From assembly GCA_905250885.1 (NCBI GenBank), contig CAJNOQ010002998.1, positions 1 through 21,841 on the forward strand: 21,841 nt of DNA. The letters are read 5' to 3'. Of this stretch, positions 20,226-21,841 are shown one piece after another. Below the pieces are notes generated by a model, which was not told the origin of the DNA, searched no databases, and worked only from the letters and a program-made list of their open reading frames with translations. A program made the position numbers and the translations under genes. The stretch's first letter is position 1. Each line of letters opens with the position of its first letter. Source of the stretch: Didymodactylos carnosus (lineage: Eukaryota; Rotifera; Eurotatoria; Philodinida; Philodinidae).

Positions 20226-20892
20226 TTTTTTATGATGGTTTCAAATTATAATAAGAATGTTTAAAATAAAATCAAAACAAGTAAAATAAAGATCATATAA
20301 GCAGGGTAACGTTTGTGAAGCATATAACCATTTGTCTATAGTGTTCAATAACATAACTAAGCAACTGCGAATCATCAGTTACCGATGTAATTTTGATCAG
20401 CGTCACCGTAAAGCAATATGGAAGCATGTTCAATATACATTATACTTTTGTACGCCTTTTTGTTTGATGAGCTAGCAGAACTTCTTTGTGACAGAGTGCG
20501 ACATCTTCAGACAACGTGGATACAAATAGTGTCAGTCTCTGTTCCCCAACATCTGGATGCAAGTACGGTAATGAGTCGAATTTGTCATTAAATGTATTAT
20601 TCGTCTGAAGTTTCCATAGACAAACTGTCTGGAGTCATATGTAAATCCAACCTTATAGGAAAGATTTGACTCGATTTGATTTAAACTTATTTATTTTCTT
20701 TGTCGAGAGAATATGTAGGCTGTTCCAGTAAAACGGAAATACCACTATCTCGCCAGAGTAACCAAGTGAATGAATAATAGAGGAAAGTGAGCTGGTAAAA
20801 ACCCTTAGAGGAGGACCCATATCAGTTTTCTCACAAGTTATAAATTTTTTGTTCTAAACTGTGTGTAGTAACAGTAATAATTCTGTAACCCA
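20226..20892. other. Upstream flank of CFAP68
   Basis: No further gene recognised. It contains a candidate RFX-type X-box at 20378-20391 and otherwise unremarkable AT-rich DNA up to the hAT-type MITE. Confidence 0.4.
20378..20391 (-). promoter_or_regulatory. Candidate X-box (RFX site) upstream of CFAP68
   Basis: On the minus strand the 14-mer reads ATTACATCGGTAAC. It differs from an idealised GTTACCATGGTAAC X-box at a few positions but keeps the GGTAAC half intact. It lies about 155 bp upstream of the CFAP68 start. RFX factors drive many ciliary genes through such sites at this distance. One imperfect match in AT-rich DNA could be chance. Confidence 0.25.
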
Positions 20893-21120
20893 GTCAAAAC
20901 TAGGGGTGGCACATTACTGCTACTTTTACGAGTAATCCAAATATCGTATATATCCCTATTACCAGTAATACTTTTCAGTTTTACTGTTGCTAGTACAAAT
21001 TTTATGAACATTCCTATCGCCCGTAATAGTAAAACTGAAAAGTTTTACTGGTAATAGGGATATATACGATATTTGGATTACTCGTAAAAGTAACAGTAAT
21101 GTACCACCCCTAGTCAAAAC
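20893..21120. mobile_element. hAT-type MITE with perfect 8-bp target-site duplication
   Basis: The element spans 20901-21112 (212 bp) and is flanked on both sides by GTCAAAAC (20893-20900 and 21113-21120). Its termini are TAGGGGTGGCACATTACTG and its near-perfect reverse complement. The arms are about 90 bp with only a few mismatches, around a short unpaired centre. An 8-bp duplication and TAGGGGTGG-type ends are established marks of the hAT superfamily. It has no coding capacity, so it is a non-autonomous element. The intact duplication and near-identical arms indicate a fairly recent insertion. Confidence 0.93.
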
Positions 21121-21151
21121 AAAGAATTAAGAAGTGAAATTTTCTTTTGTA

Positions 21152-21367
21152 CTTTCACTAATAGTATGCTAATATTACAGAAAATTTGAGCGTTATATCT
21201 TCCTAAATTCGCTTGTTGTTGAACTTTTCTTCTTGAAGGAAAACAATGTTTTTCCAAACCGCATTATTTTCAATGATAACATTTTTCTTTTATTAGAGTT
21301 GATATTGCGATTTAGAAAGATATAACGCTCAAATTTTCTGGAATATTAGCAGACTATTAGCAAAAGG
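21152..21367. mobile_element. Second inverted-repeat MITE-like element
   Basis: Arms at about 21152-21212 and 21305-21367 are inverted repeats. The best block, about 44 bp (GCTAATATTACAGAAAATTT facing AAATTTTCTGGAATATTAGC and on through GAGCGTTATATCTT), has two mismatches and one indel, and similarity extends outward through CTAATAGT. The centre is about 90 bp and non-coding. The superfamily cannot be told because no clear target duplication is seen. Confidence 0.8.
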
Positions 21368-21504
21368 TCACTCGCCTGTAATGCGATGCCCTCTGCTAAT
21401 CAAATAGGTAAATAAAAAGATATAAACTTAAGTACAAAACAAAAGTAAAAGTTTATCTGATCGGGTCGAATTCGGGTTAAGTTGTTGTCGGGTCAGGTTC
21501 GTGT

Positions 21505-21660
21505 TACGTTTTCTTAACCCGTGTCTCGGGTTAAGAATCTGGGGTTCTTAACCCCAGATCTCTAACCTTCATACTGCAAGTCAGAGTTGTAACCGGTCCG
21601 GCTCGGCCCGACCGGTTGAGTGAATTGGACCGGCCGATTTTCACCGGTTTCACAAAGTTG
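21505..21660. repeat. GC-rich cluster of short perfect palindromes
   Basis: Three hairpins in a row: TTCTTAACCC (21511-21520) with GGGTTAAGAA (21528-21537); ATCTGGGGTT (21537-21546) with AACCCCAGAT (21550-21559), loop CTT; and AACCGGTC (21591-21598) with GACCGGTT (21610-21617). Further CCGG/ACCGG words follow to about 21652, and GGGT-rich words precede from about 21462. The composition is unlike the AT-rich surroundings, which suggests an inserted repeat of unknown type. Confidence 0.75.
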
Positions 21661-21841
21661 TGTATATTCATTCATTTTTCATCAGAAAGATACTATGTAT
21701 GGGTGCTTAGTAGTTTTTTTAAAGGAAAGAGAGAGTGACAATTCTATTTGAAATGTAAATTTTTTCTTTTTATTCTTTCAATTTGTTTTCAAAGACAAAG
21801 TCATATTATTTATTGTTTAAAATATCTTAGCAATCGGAACA

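Noticed and set aside
1-21841. CRISPR array, bacterial operon, or phage content
   Set aside because: No spaced direct repeats of CRISPR type, no ribosome-binding-site-led gene series; spliced genes and animal axonemal proteins show eukaryotic nuclear DNA.

Overview
The window looks like nuclear DNA of a small animal with motile cilia. It is strongly AT-rich, its genes are split by GT-AG introns (most about 56-73 nt), it lacks any bacterial operon layout, and it encodes two axonemal proteins. Short introns, AT-richness and many short degenerate DNA transposons would fit a rotifer (bdelloids such as Rotaria or Adineta are plausible), but the species is an inference and no sequence here proves it.

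Layout. 1-5000: AT-rich, apparently gene-free DNA with microsatellites and at most weak exon-like traces. 5000-9300: a graveyard of repeats, holding a decayed non-LTR (LINE) reverse transcriptase (about 6511-7814), a ~260-bp foldback element, and three copies of a short element with CCC...GGG ends at TTAA, as in piggyBac-type elements. 10206-11428 (minus): a complete two-exon ADP-ribosylglycohydrolase of the J1-crystallin/selenoprotein-J type. 12100-15550: a second repeat-rich block with a 39-bp tandem repeat, a perfect 28-bp hairpin, a 1.86-kb inverted-repeat element holding a PIF/Harbinger-like transposase fragment, and a 0.5-kb element built from reiterated CAAGT/ACTTG motifs. 15869-16462 (plus): an unrecognised single-exon four-helix membrane protein. 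16990-19372 (minus): a nine-exon gene for DRC2/CCDC65, a nexin-dynein regulatory complex subunit; the model gives 482 aa, near the length of the vertebrate protein. 19597-20225 (minus): a three-exon gene for a CFAP68 (C11orf1)-like microtubule inner protein, with an unusual cysteine-rich C-terminal extension. 20893-21660: a very well preserved hAT-type MITE with a perfect 8-bp target-site duplication, a second inverted-repeat element, and a GC-rich palindrome cluster.

CFAP68 and DRC2 lie head-to-tail on the same strand 225 bp apart and both act on the ciliary doublet microtubule, so shared regulation is plausible. I found no multi-gene defence or metabolic system. The most interesting items are the cysteine-rich tail on CFAP68, the two-gene ciliary cluster, and the dense set of short DNA transposons from several superfamilies. 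No CRISPR array or RNA gene was recognised by eye.
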